In this document: positions 33,099-41,933 of the stretch, in pieces
Numbering within the stretch: the stretch's first letter is position 1
Layout: each line of letters opens with the position of its first letter
DNA from: an uncultured Roseburia sp.
GTDB taxonomy: Bacteria; Bacillota; Clostridia; Lachnospirales; Lachnospiraceae
NCBI GenBank assembly: GCA_934317215.1
Contig: CAKREH010000005.1
Coordinates: forward strand, 1 to 64,000
Direction: 5' to 3'
DNA: 64,000 bases
Position numbers and translations under genes: made by a program
The notes under the pieces: model-generated
Seen by the model: the letters and a program-made list of their open reading frames with translations, nothing else
Told to the model about the DNA's origin: nothing
Databases searched by the model: none

Positions 33099-33953
33099 TT
33101 ACCCTTTCGGCTGATACCTGATATCCGACACATGATACACTGTAATAAATGCTTTCGGATCTTCATGATTCATATAATTCATCAATTTCTGATACTCGTT
33201 CTTGTCCACGATGGTAATGATCTCGTTTCTTTTCTGCATATTATAAGCACCGATGGATTCATAGATCGTCGCCCCGCTGTGAAGATCATTGAGGATAAAA
33301 TTGCGGAGTTCCTCCTCTTTTTCCGTAATAATACACACACGGCGTTTGATATTATGATCAAAAATAAAATGATCTAAAACGATCCCATTAAAATAAGTTC
33401 CCAAAATACTGAGTACCACTGTTTTTGTATCATAAACGAAAGCTGCTGAAAGTGCAACACACATCCCCGATAAGGACATTGCACGCCCAAGATCCATATG
33501 CAGATATTTATTCATGATCTTCGCAACAATATCAAGCCCACCGGAGGATGCATTGCGGTTAAATAAAATACTGAGTCCCACACTGACCACTAAAATATAA
33601 CACAGCACATCTAACTCCTGGCTGTCTGTCAGCGATCCAAGATTCGGGAAAACCATTTCAAATATCCCTAAAAACACGGGGAGCATAATGCTGGTATAAA
33701 CGGTCTTTACCCCAAATTCCCTTCCACAGGTAAAAAATCCGATGACCAGAAGTACCACATTTAAAATCATGGTGATTGCCGATAACGGCAGTGGAATAAA
33801 ATTAGAAAGCACGATTCCAAGACCGGAAATACTGCTGACTGACGCATGGCTTGGCACCAAAAAGAAATACACTGCAGCCGCAATGACTGCCACCGCTGCC
33901 GTCAGTATCACGGTTTCTTTCGCAATCTCTATATAGTTCACTTGCTTTTTCAT
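33099..33953 (-). CDS. YitT-family membrane protein
   Basis: 284 aa. Five or six membrane helices (residues 12-190), then a soluble C-terminal DUF2179 domain (RRVCIITEKEEELRNFI, GATIYESIGAYN). The family is widespread in Firmicutes with no settled function. The ATG at 33953 follows AAAGGAGATTATT; the block CAGCGCAAGAAAGGAGATT just upstream resembles the end of the leader repeat at 6734. Confidence 0.88.
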   Translation of the reverse strand: MKKQVNYIEIAKETVILTAAVAVIAAAVYFFLVPSHASVSSISGLGIVLSNFIPLPLSAITMILNVVLLVIGFFTCGREFGVKTVYTSIMLPVFLGIFEMVFPNLGSLTDSQELDVLCYILVVSVGLSILFNRNASSGGLDIVAKIMNKYLHMDLGRAMSLSGMCVALSAAFVYDTKTVVLSILGTYFNGIVLDHFIFDHNIKRRVCIITEKEEELRNFILNDLHSGATIYESIGAYNMQKRNEIITIVDKNEYQKLMNYMNHEDPKAFITVYHVSDIRYQPKG

Positions 33954-34064
33954 AATAATCTCCTTTCTTGCGCTGTTTTTCACACTATTACTCATTTCCA
34001 GACAATTTGCTGCTGAGATATATTCCCATGCGAATTGCTGTTTTTTCGATTCTACTGATGTTTT

Positions 34065-35411
34065 CTAAGCTGTCCTCTTTTGGTGAAATACAGGATTTTT
34101 TATCAGCATGACAATTAACGGTACCACCATAATGATCCATGTGACCGGCTCTGTCCAGATGACGCCCCAGTAACCGAAGTAGCGGACGAATACCGCCGTG
34201 AACACGATCTTACATGCCAGTTCCAGAAAGCTTGAAAAGATCGGTGTCTTATAATCTCCGACTCCCTGCATCGTGTTGCGCAGGATCACAATCCAGACAC
34301 AGACCATCTCAAACAGCATATCAACCCGCAGATACGTTGTTCCCCAGTACAAAATTTCTGCACTGTCTGTACTTGCAATAAAGCCGACCAGATACGTTGC
34401 AATCGTATATGCCATGATCATAACCATCACCGCCCAGCCACAGCCAAGCATCAGCGCCGCCTTTAAGCCGGAAGTGATCCTGTCATATTTACCGGCACCA
34501 TAATTCTGTCCGCTGTAGGTTGCCATGGTCGCTCCAAGCACCGTCACCGGCAGTCCCCATATCTCAAAAATCTTTCTCGCTGCCGTATGCGCCACGATCA
34601 CGGAAGTTCCAAGTGTATTGATCCCGGTCTGTAAGATCAGTGTACCAAGATTTACAAGACTTGACATCATTCCCATGGAAAGCCCGCCGGACAACATCGT
34701 ACGCACTTCTGATTTTTCCAGTTTAAAATGTCTGCGTTCCACCTGAAGGATCGGGAAATGTCTTTTGATATGGATCACACAGAGCACCACGGATACCACC
34801 TGTGAGATCACAGTTGCCGCTGCGGCTCCGCCAACACCCATGGAAAATACCAGAATACAGACATAGTCCAGAATGACATTTAACACCGCCGCAAGGATCA
34901 GAAAAATAAGCGGCGTCATGGAATCTCCGATCGCACGCAATACATTTGCACACATATTATAGGCAAGTGTCACAAACATCCCAAGCACCAGGATGCTGAT
35001 ATAGGTATATGCCATCTCTTTCTGTTCTGCCGGCACATGCATGATGCTAAGGAGTGGACGTAAAAATACAAACACTCCGGTCACCAGTATCGCCGCCGTC
35101 ACAAATCCTAACAGAATTGTTCCCGCAACACTCTTTTTTAATTTTTCTGTGTCCCCTGCCCCAAAATATCTTGCCGTCACAACGGAAAAACCAAGCGTTA
35201 AACCGTTAAAAAATCCCGTCAGCAGATTATAAAGGATCGAGACGGAACCGACTGCCGCAAGCGCTCCCTCACCAAGGGTACTGCCTACAATCTTTGTGTC
35301 AATCAGCCCATAAAAAAGCTGGAACAGATTTCCCAAAAATACCGGGATTGCAAACTGCAGGATCAGTTTAACCGGCTTTCCTTCTGTCAGATTTGCACCA
35401 TTTCGTTTCAT
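34065..35411 (-). CDS. MATE-family efflux transporter
   Basis: 448 aa, twelve membrane helices in two related halves. The start MKRNGANLTEGKPVKLILQF and the GLIDTKIVGSTLGEGALAAVG segment are typical. Exports cationic drugs or metabolites in exchange for Na+ or H+. The ATG is one base beyond the stop of the OLD-family gene, suggesting translational coupling with it, although functions look unrelated. Confidence 0.92.
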   Translation of the reverse strand: MKRNGANLTEGKPVKLILQFAIPVFLGNLFQLFYGLIDTKIVGSTLGEGALAAVGSVSILYNLLTGFFNGLTLGFSVVTARYFGAGDTEKLKKSVAGTILLGFVTAAILVTGVFVFLRPLLSIMHVPAEQKEMAYTYISILVLGMFVTLAYNMCANVLRAIGDSMTPLIFLILAAVLNVILDYVCILVFSMGVGGAAAATVISQVVSVVLCVIHIKRHFPILQVERRHFKLEKSEVRTMLSGGLSMGMMSSLVNLGTLILQTGINTLGTSVIVAHTAARKIFEIWGLPVTVLGATMATYSGQNYGAGKYDRITSGLKAALMLGCGWAVMVMIMAYTIATYLVGFIASTDSAEILYWGTTYLRVDMLFEMVCVWIVILRNTMQGVGDYKTPIFSSFLELACKIVFTAVFVRYFGYWGVIWTEPVTWIIMVVPLIVMLIKNPVFHQKRTA

Positions 35412-35412
35412 T

Positions 35413-37296
35413 TCACTTTGTATCCCTTTCTCGTTTTCTGCTCTCAAAATAAATAAAATGATCGATTGCATCTAAAATATCGGAAAAATCTTCCCTCGGC
35501 GCAAGATCAATATAGCGTTTTAAGAGTTCCTCTTCCTGATCTTTGTATCTTCCATAAAAAATATCATACAGATTGTGTCCGCGCAAATAGATTTTTATTT
35601 CTTCCATATGTGCTTTGATATCAGAAATGCTCTGCATCTCAAATCCAAGCACCTCCGTCAGATGTTTCCCGCTGCTAAGACGATGTAAATACTCCTTCCA
35701 TTTTTCAAACAATGTCTCATAAAATGCCTCCTCAGATTCGACCACACCAAGTTCGGTCATCACTTTGGGATTGAAAAAATAGTTTTCAAATGAATAGTAT
35801 TTTAAAATCAGGACATTTTCCGGCCGGACCTTTGGCAGAGTGTCAACATCCTCCAAATTCCGCTGCTCATAATAACGACAGAGCTGCCGCCCTAACTCCA
35901 TACGGTCTTTTCCATCCCCATCACGTATCATCAGAAACTGATCCCGCAGATAGATCTGGTTCATATATTTTAAGTTTGCGTAGGTTTTGATATTCGTACA
36001 ACTGTTTGTCGTGATGATCGCAATTCTTGATAGTTTTCCGCTCTCATCATAAGTCTCCGAATAATATTTCCGGATCAGAAGCGGCAGACGGCTCTTGTCC
36101 TGCTTGCCCTCCACGATAAATACAAAGTTCACATTCATCAGATCATTTGCCGTGTAACCGAGATCTTCGAGGATCGCACTCACGTCTGTCTTTTCACACA
36201 TCTTCGAATAGCCTTCGCCGTCTAAAACAATCTGTCTGATCTGCCTGCTGTTAAAGTTCGCCAATAGATTTGGCGAATGCGTGGAAAAAATTACCTGGTT
36301 TTTTCTGGACAAACGGTATAAAATCTCCCCGGAAACTTTTTGCAGTTTTGGATGCAGGAAAATCTCCGGATCCTCGATCATAAGAATGCTCGGAATCCGC
36401 CCTTCCGTCCCCGTATAAGTTTCAAGCAGAGACAGCATGTAGATACTGCGCATGCCTTTTCCCATCTTTGCCACCGGTCTGGTCAGGTTCTGCGCCGGAT
36501 TGTGGATCTCAGTCGTAACTTTTAACATCCGCTCCACATCCCGGTTCATCGAGTATAAGATCTCATCCTGCCCGCCGTTCTTTTTATAATTCCGATTTAC
36601 TTTTTTTGCAAATTCATCCAGATTTAACTGGTATAGTTTGTAATCCAAAAGTTTCGCCGTCTCAAATGCATCCAGTTCTGCCGGTGTTTTCTTCTCGATC
36701 AGACCGATACATGAAAAACAGTGCCCACATTTTTTCGCCTGATTAAACATACAGGTGTCCGCTCGCATCCGTTTTAACAGCTCATCCTCCTGCAGCATTA
36801 AAAGATCTCCCTGCAGCTGGTTTAGATCACGCTCCGCATCCAGATAATAGATCTTCGGGAACACCTGCGGGATGCAGGAATTATTCTTATGTTCCTTATC
36901 CTGATAACGCACCCAGCCATCCCTGTGTGCGATAAACGTAAACTGCAGTCCGCCGCCTGTCTCTTCCTCGTTCAGAGAAAATGACGGCAGCTTTTTGCAG
37001 AAATCCTCAAGCCACGTCTCATATCTTTTATACTGGCTGACTATGCCGTTCTGATGCAGCCATTTTAAATCTTCAATGGAAAATTCTAATGACAGATCCA
37101 TCTCAATGTTGGCACAGTCACCGTCAAAATCTTCCGCAGAAATATGATAATCTCCAAAAGCTGCACGGATTGCCTCTAAGATCGTTGTCTTTCCTGTATT
37201 GTTCTGTCCTACCAGAATCAATGCATTTTCGATACTGTCGATTTTCATCTCGTGGATCGCTTTAAAATTTTTTATATGGATACCGGTCAGCTTCAT
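35413..37296 (-). CDS. OLD-family ATPase-TOPRIM nuclease
   Basis: 627 aa. An N-terminal ABC/SMC-like ATPase with Walker A GQNNTGKTT at about residue 31 and Walker B ILMIEDPEIFLHP followed by IFSTHSPNLLANF. The C-terminal TOPRIM domain has FIVEGKQDKSR and the DxD site MIRDGDGKD. Between them lies a cysteine cluster, CMFNQAKKCGHCFSC (C-x7-C-x2-C-x2-C), that may bind zinc. No UvrD-like partner (as in Gabija) and no reverse transcriptase lies beside it, so this would be a single-gene OLD. Possible role in phage defence or DNA repair. Confidence 0.85.
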   Translation of the reverse strand: MKLTGIHIKNFKAIHEMKIDSIENALILVGQNNTGKTTILEAIRAAFGDYHISAEDFDGDCANIEMDLSLEFSIEDLKWLHQNGIVSQYKRYETWLEDFCKKLPSFSLNEEETGGGLQFTFIAHRDGWVRYQDKEHKNNSCIPQVFPKIYYLDAERDLNQLQGDLLMLQEDELLKRMRADTCMFNQAKKCGHCFSCIGLIEKKTPAELDAFETAKLLDYKLYQLNLDEFAKKVNRNYKKNGGQDEILYSMNRDVERMLKVTTEIHNPAQNLTRPVAKMGKGMRSIYMLSLLETYTGTEGRIPSILMIEDPEIFLHPKLQKVSGEILYRLSRKNQVIFSTHSPNLLANFNSRQIRQIVLDGEGYSKMCEKTDVSAILEDLGYTANDLMNVNFVFIVEGKQDKSRLPLLIRKYYSETYDESGKLSRIAIITTNSCTNIKTYANLKYMNQIYLRDQFLMIRDGDGKDRMELGRQLCRYYEQRNLEDVDTLPKVRPENVLILKYYSFENYFFNPKVMTELGVVESEEAFYETLFEKWKEYLHRLSSGKHLTEVLGFEMQSISDIKAHMEEIKIYLRGHNLYDIFYGRYKDQEEELLKRYIDLAPREDFSDILDAIDHFIYFESRKRERDTK

Positions 37297-37480
37297 ATGC
37301 TTCCTCCCACATTATTTTCATTCATATCATGTGCAAAATCGTCACATGATCCAATTCGCCGTTTGCTTACGCTCATGATACCTTTTATTCTAACACTGAA
37401 ATCCTGATCCGTCATCAGCCTTTACAGGAATCTGTTTTATCAGAAATATTTAAAAATACATCACAAAATATAAGTTCTTC

Positions 37481-37509
37481 TTTACAAAGCCTTATCCGTG
37501 TGCTATAAC
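37481..37509 (+). promoter_or_regulatory. Promoter of the folT transcript
   Basis: TTTACA (37481-37486), 17 bp, TATAAC (37504-37509). This places the transcript start about 25-30 bp ahead of the THF aptamer. Confidence 0.65.
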
Positions 37510-37539
37510 AGAACTTGTCAAAACTAATATTTCATATTA

Positions 37540-37648
37540 GCAGAGTAGAACTCTGTGCGTTAAGTGCCATGTGAACAGGGAGTTGTCACACGGACGAAAA
37601 ACAAAGGCGCTGCTTTTGTTTGCGGTACAGAATTCGCATCCCGCTGCT
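37540..37648 (+). promoter_or_regulatory. Tetrahydrofolate (THF) riboswitch
   Basis: Conserved blocks in the order of the folT THF aptamer: GCAGAGTAGA, GTGCGTTAAGTG, TGTGAACAGGGA, GTTGTCACA, GGACGAA, GCGGTACAGAATTCGCATCC and CGCTGC closing the outer stem with the first block. It lies 66 bp upstream of the folT start. The GTCTCCTC segment after the aptamer (37665 onward) could pair with the AAGGAAGGAGG ribosome binding site for translational control; that is inference. Confidence 0.93.
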
Positions 37649-37713
37649 GCATAAAGGTATTTATGTCTCCTCTATGTGGTTTTAGGAAACTGCTAAGGAA
37701 GGAGGCTTTTTTT

Positions 37714-38295
37714 ATGAAAAAATTAAAGGAACTGTATCAACAATCGCTTCAGGAACTGTGCCACACAAAGACGGTCGTGCTCTGCGGACTCTTAGCTGCA
37801 CTCGCCATCGTCTTAAGTATGGTCGCAAGCATCCAGCTCGGTCCTTACATCAAGATCGGCTTTTCCGGGCTGCCAAACCGCATCGTTGAATTTTTATTCG
37901 GTCCGGCGGTCGGATGCCTGTTCGGCGGTGCGCTCGATCTTTTAAAGTATGTCTTAAAGCCCGATGGTCCATTTTTCTTTGGATTTACCTTTAATGCCAT
38001 GCTTTCCGGTCTGATTTACGGCACCCTGCTCTACCGCCGTCCGGTCTCAATCAAACGTATCGTGATCGCCGAGTTTTTTGTAAAGCTGGTCATCAACTGC
38101 GGTCTGAATACGCTCTGGATCTCCATGCTTTACGGAAAAGGCTTTATTGCACTGCTTGGCCCGCGTGTCATCAAAAACGTGATCATGCTGCCGATTGACA
38201 GTTTTATCCTGTTCTTTGCACTGACTTATGCGAAAAAGATTGCGGCACAGTTTGGATTTTTCACAGTAAAATCAAGCGCGAAGGAACGTGCCTGA
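37714..38295 (+). CDS. folT: Folate ECF transporter S component FolT
   Basis: 193 aa, six membrane helices. The TKTVVLCGLLAALAIVLSMV helix, IKIGFSGLPNRIVEFLFGP and GCLFGGALDLLKYVLKP are typical of FolT. It binds folate for an ECF importer whose energising module is elsewhere. The ATG at 37714 is chosen from the GGAAGGAGG site eight bases upstream; the reading frame is open further back only through the riboswitch. Regulation by the THF riboswitch supports the substrate. Confidence 0.93.
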   Translation: MKKLKELYQQSLQELCHTKTVVLCGLLAALAIVLSMVASIQLGPYIKIGFSGLPNRIVEFLFGPAVGCLFGGALDLLKYVLKPDGPFFFGFTFNAMLSGLIYGTLLYRRPVSIKRIVIAEFFVKLVINCGLNTLWISMLYGKGFIALLGPRVIKNVIMLPIDSFILFFALTYAKKIAAQFGFFTVKSSAKERA

Positions 38296-38388
38296 TGAGT
38301 AAAATCTGATAGTGGATTCTTTTTAGCATTGCAAGTCAAAGGTCAGAATCATAGATTGTATCCTGCGCTGGCATAGCTATGATCGTAA

Positions 38389-38423
38389 ACAATAGAATGC
38401 ACGCTCCGCGAACATTCTATTGT
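38389..38423. repeat. 11-bp-stem hairpin, related to 5081-5115
   Basis: ACAATAGAATG/CATTCTATTGT around the loop CACGCTCCGCGAA. The loop and inner stem match 5081-5115; the outer stem differs by compensatory changes. It lies in the folT 3' region before the terminator. Confidence 0.7.
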
Positions 38424-38432
38424 CATAAACAA

Positions 38433-38486
38433 AATGCAGAGATGTGTATCCGTAAATGAATATACATCTCTGCATTATTTTTTTTA
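38433..38486 (+). terminator. Terminator of folT
   Basis: AATGCAGAGATGTGTA pairs with TATACATCTCTGCATT (near-perfect 16-bp stem) and is followed by ATTTTTTTTATT. Confidence 0.92.
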
Positions 38487-38557
38487 TTGAAACTGCTTAA
38501 ACACCTCTCTCTGGCAGTAATCATATCAGAAAGCCGATGTAATTGTAATGATTACAT

Positions 38558-40312
38558 TTAATACTTCTCGCCATAATGCCATTTCATTGATTTTTGATCC
38601 ATAAGCAGTACATAAAAGATCTTTCCATAACGCCCACTCTCTACGATTCTTCCATGATCCAGCACAGGCAGACTGGTTCCATCCGCTTTTACCAGATGAA
38701 AATACACGTAATCGTTGGCATGCCCCGCATTGATCTGTTGCCAGATACTCTGCTCCACTGCATCTCTTTCTTCTTCTAAAATAAGATTTCGGAAGCTTCT
38801 GTCCGTATAAGCAAGCAGATCATCCATCGTCCTGCATCCGGTAAGACAGATCATCTCACGATTTGCAAACAGAATTTCATCCGTCTCATGATCTGCTCTG
38901 TATATAATGAAAGCTCCCGGAAGATTTTCCGAGACATCTTTCAGCACAAACCCAAGCTGTGTCCGGATTTCCGGACGAAGTCCTTCCCGGTATTCCATAC
39001 ACCCTTGTTTTCCACGCAGTTTTACTTCGTAGAGAGCAGTATCCGCACAGTGCATCAGTTGTTCGAGAGTTTCCGCATCTCGCGGATACTCCGCATAACC
39101 AAGAGAAATACTGAACTTTTTCTGCTCACTTTCATATGGAAAAGTTTTTACCAGCTTCGTAAACTGCTCCATCTGTTCCTTTACTTCACCGCACGTACAA
39201 TCCGGAAGAAAAATACAAAATTCATCGCCTCCATTACGTCCAAGCACAGCCTTTTCCGGAAAGAACTTCTTCATGCTCTCTGCCAGAATCTGCAGGGCAC
39301 GATCACCGGAAGCATGCCCATACATATCATTGACAGATTTAAAATCATCAATATCAAGCAGCACCCCGACACAATGCTTCTCCGTATTTTGTTTCAGATA
39401 CCGTTCCACCAGTTCATCAAATCCATGGCGGTTATAGATTCCGGTCAGTGGATCTGTCACCGCAAGTTTTTTGAATTTTTTACGATGCTCATCAAGATTT
39501 AAGAGTGTCCTGGTGAGCCCTGTCAAAAGCAGTACGATCAGCGTTCCACCAATCAGAATTTCATACAAATATATATTGTACCCTCCATGTTCTGGCATTA
39601 CCTCAAGCTTCCACTGATTTCCCCCCATATCAAAAACGTAGGACACCGGATTGGTCAGCTTTTTCCCGGAACCATAGACATATTCGTAGGACATCTCCCA
39701 CGGAGAAACAGTCTTTGAAAGCCTGTACTGATATCCAAAATCCGAAAGTGCTTTTACCGAGTCCGCAAAAATGTCCGGTACACGAATGATCACGATCGTA
39801 AATCCCCAGAAAGTTTCCTGTCCGTCTTTCTGATCCAGATACACCGGATTTCTTACCGCAATTCCATATTCACCCTGTTTTAACTGAAACGGTCCCTGCA
39901 TAACCGTCATCTGATGATCTCTCGCATAACGGGAAATTTCCCCACGATCCTTGTCATTCAGCAGATCAATTTTACCTGTCTCATTTCCTTTTTCCGGATA
40001 AATATCCGTCACAACGCCATCTGGCGCAAGCTGAATACTCTGAATGGAATCGCTCATCAGATTCCCGGCTATCTGCTGAAATTTTTCAAATTTCCCATCC
40101 CCACTGATTAAAATCTGTTCGAGTGTATCCGTAATTTCAATTCCTCCCATGACTTCCGTCTTCATGCGTTCCGCATATGTCATGGCATTTAATTCTGCAA
40201 CTGACTGGCTTTGTTTTTGCTGATTTTCCCTTACGCTGTACACCGTTCCCATTAAAACACTGATTCCCACCAAAAATACAAGTAACGGCAGAATGATTGT
40301 CTTCTTTTTCAT
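38558..40312 (-). CDS. CHASE-like sensor diguanylate cyclase (GGDEF) with PAS
   Basis: 584 aa from ATG 40312 (40321 is also possible). A TM segment (TIILPLLVFLVGISVLM), an extracellular CHASE-type domain of about 230 residues, a second TM near residue 265-285, then GGDEF with DPLTGIYNRHGF, LLDIDDFKSVNDMYGH and an intact GRNGGDEFCIFL, and a C-terminal PAS. It should synthesise c-di-GMP in response to an external signal, in contrast with the EAL-only protein at 19430-21616. Single gene; convergent with folT. Confidence 0.88.
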   Translation of the reverse strand: MKKKTIILPLLVFLVGISVLMGTVYSVRENQQKQSQSVAELNAMTYAERMKTEVMGGIEITDTLEQILISGDGKFEKFQQIAGNLMSDSIQSIQLAPDGVVTDIYPEKGNETGKIDLLNDKDRGEISRYARDHQMTVMQGPFQLKQGEYGIAVRNPVYLDQKDGQETFWGFTIVIIRVPDIFADSVKALSDFGYQYRLSKTVSPWEMSYEYVYGSGKKLTNPVSYVFDMGGNQWKLEVMPEHGGYNIYLYEILIGGTLIVLLLTGLTRTLLNLDEHRKKFKKLAVTDPLTGIYNRHGFDELVERYLKQNTEKHCVGVLLDIDDFKSVNDMYGHASGDRALQILAESMKKFFPEKAVLGRNGGDEFCIFLPDCTCGEVKEQMEQFTKLVKTFPYESEQKKFSISLGYAEYPRDAETLEQLMHCADTALYEVKLRGKQGCMEYREGLRPEIRTQLGFVLKDVSENLPGAFIIYRADHETDEILFANREMICLTGCRTMDDLLAYTDRSFRNLILEEERDAVEQSIWQQINAGHANDYVYFHLVKADGTSLPVLDHGRIVESGRYGKIFYVLLMDQKSMKWHYGEKY

Positions 40313-40450
40313 AAACATCTTCGCTTTCCACATAATCAACGATAAAGATACTATTATAATAAATCACGTTTTTCTGCTTGTAAAGTGCCTTGAAACAGCT
40401 TTCTACCCTGCACAATGGCATTCTGCCCCGACAAAAATCTTATTTTCACA

Positions 40451-41932
40451 CTACCACATTTTTCGAAGTCCTTTCGGATAGTGGTTTTTCATGATCCCGC
40501 CCGCCAGTTTTCCCCAGCCGGTGCTAAAGCCGTCTGCCATGACCAGATACCATCCCTTTTCTCCCTCATAAGAAAAAGTTCCACCATTTAAATAACCACG
40601 AATCACCTCTCCGTCCGAAGCCAGATCTGCCGTATAGCGCACCTGTTCTTTTTTAAGTGCCAGTGCAAGCGCATGTGACGGCTCCATGCGGTTCTTTTTT
40701 ACCGTTCCAAGGTGCAGTCCCGGTCGCAGGACTTTAAGACCTTTTACAGAAGGCATACCTTTCGGTGCAAGGTAAAGCTGATCTCCAAATTTCAGATACG
40801 TACCATTTTTCTCCAGTCCGGCTAATGTCTGTGGATCTAATGTATCTTTCGCAAAATCCAGAAATTCCACGATTCCTTTGCCCGGTACTTTCAGATCTTT
40901 TGCAGGGATTCCTTTTTCTTCCCCATTCCGGCAATAACCCTGTCTTAGTATTCCCTCTTTTTCAAGGACAGCCAGATAGTGGCCCTCTCCATTCAGATGC
41001 TGTGGCCAGAGACGGATCGTCTGTGCAATCTCAGGCAATACCTGTCCCATTTTTTCCCCGAAATAAGCCCATTCCGGTACTCCTGCCGACATGCCATCTG
41101 CCTTTTTTACTTCCACGATACGAAACTCCGGGTGCCGCAGCAGAAAGCGCATCATGCTTCCCTCATTCTCCGCCGGGGCAAATGTACAGGTGGAATACAC
41201 GATCCTGCCGCCCGGTGCAAGCATGGAAGCCGCACAGTCTAAAATTCCATCCTGCCTTTCGGCACAAAGGCTGACATTTTCAGGGCTCCACTCTTCACAT
41301 GCCGCTTCATTTTTGCGGAACATGCCTTCCCCGGAACACGGCGCATCCACCAGAATACGGGTAAAATAATCCTCGAACACCTCCGCTAAACGCTGCGGCG
41401 TCTCGTTCGTGACCATTGCATTTGCAATCCCCATCCGCTCCACGTTCTCAGATAAAATCTTCGCGCGTGCCGGATGGATTTCATTACAGATAAGCATTCC
41501 CGGCTCTTTCCATTTCCCAGATGTATACATTTCATGCATTCTTGCTGCGATCTGCGTGCTCTTTCCGCCCGGAGCTGCGCACAGATCTAAGATCCGCTCC
41601 TGACAGGCTGCCGGCTCTTTTTGCACCACATCATAATCTCCCATCAGATAGGATACCGGTGCCATGGCGCTCGGCTCCTGGATATAATACACGCCCGCCT
41701 CATGAAGCGGATGCCTGCCCGGAGTATCGTCTTTTTCATAGTAAAATCCATCTTTCGCCCAGACTACCGGCTGCAGAGAAAAAGATACTTTTTCCTTCAT
41801 CTGTGCAGTATCTCCCTTGATACTGTTTAACCGCAGTGCCTGATATTTATCCTTGTCATAACTTTCTAAAAATGCCGGATATTCATTTCCGAGCATTGAT
41901 TCCATTCTGTTCAAAAACGCTTGTGGAAGCAT
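40451..41932 (-). CDS. RsmB/RsmF-like rRNA (m5C) methyltransferase
   Basis: 493 aa. An N-terminal recognition region (MLPQAFLNRMESMLGNEYP), then the SAM-binding domain with LDLCAAPGGKSTQIAAR, the catalytic cysteines in LVDAPCSGEGMFRKN and VYSTCTFAPAENEG, and a C-terminal RNA-binding extension. It methylates a cytosine in 16S rRNA or a tRNA. The ATG at 41932 follows AAGGAGGATTAAA, and this ribosome binding site is itself the edge of the tandem repeat at 41939-42061. Confidence 0.93.
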   Translation of the reverse strand: MLPQAFLNRMESMLGNEYPAFLESYDKDKYQALRLNSIKGDTAQMKEKVSFSLQPVVWAKDGFYYEKDDTPGRHPLHEAGVYYIQEPSAMAPVSYLMGDYDVVQKEPAACQERILDLCAAPGGKSTQIAARMHEMYTSGKWKEPGMLICNEIHPARAKILSENVERMGIANAMVTNETPQRLAEVFEDYFTRILVDAPCSGEGMFRKNEAACEEWSPENVSLCAERQDGILDCAASMLAPGGRIVYSTCTFAPAENEGSMMRFLLRHPEFRIVEVKKADGMSAGVPEWAYFGEKMGQVLPEIAQTIRLWPQHLNGEGHYLAVLEKEGILRQGYCRNGEEKGIPAKDLKVPGKGIVEFLDFAKDTLDPQTLAGLEKNGTYLKFGDQLYLAPKGMPSVKGLKVLRPGLHLGTVKKNRMEPSHALALALKKEQVRYTADLASDGEVIRGYLNGGTFSYEGEKGWYLVMADGFSTGWGKLAGGIMKNHYPKGLRKMW

Positions 41933-41933
41933 T

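Noticed and set aside
35413..37296. Gabija (GajA) defence gene
   Set aside because: No GajB-type UvrD helicase is adjacent; a MATE gene and folT flank it.
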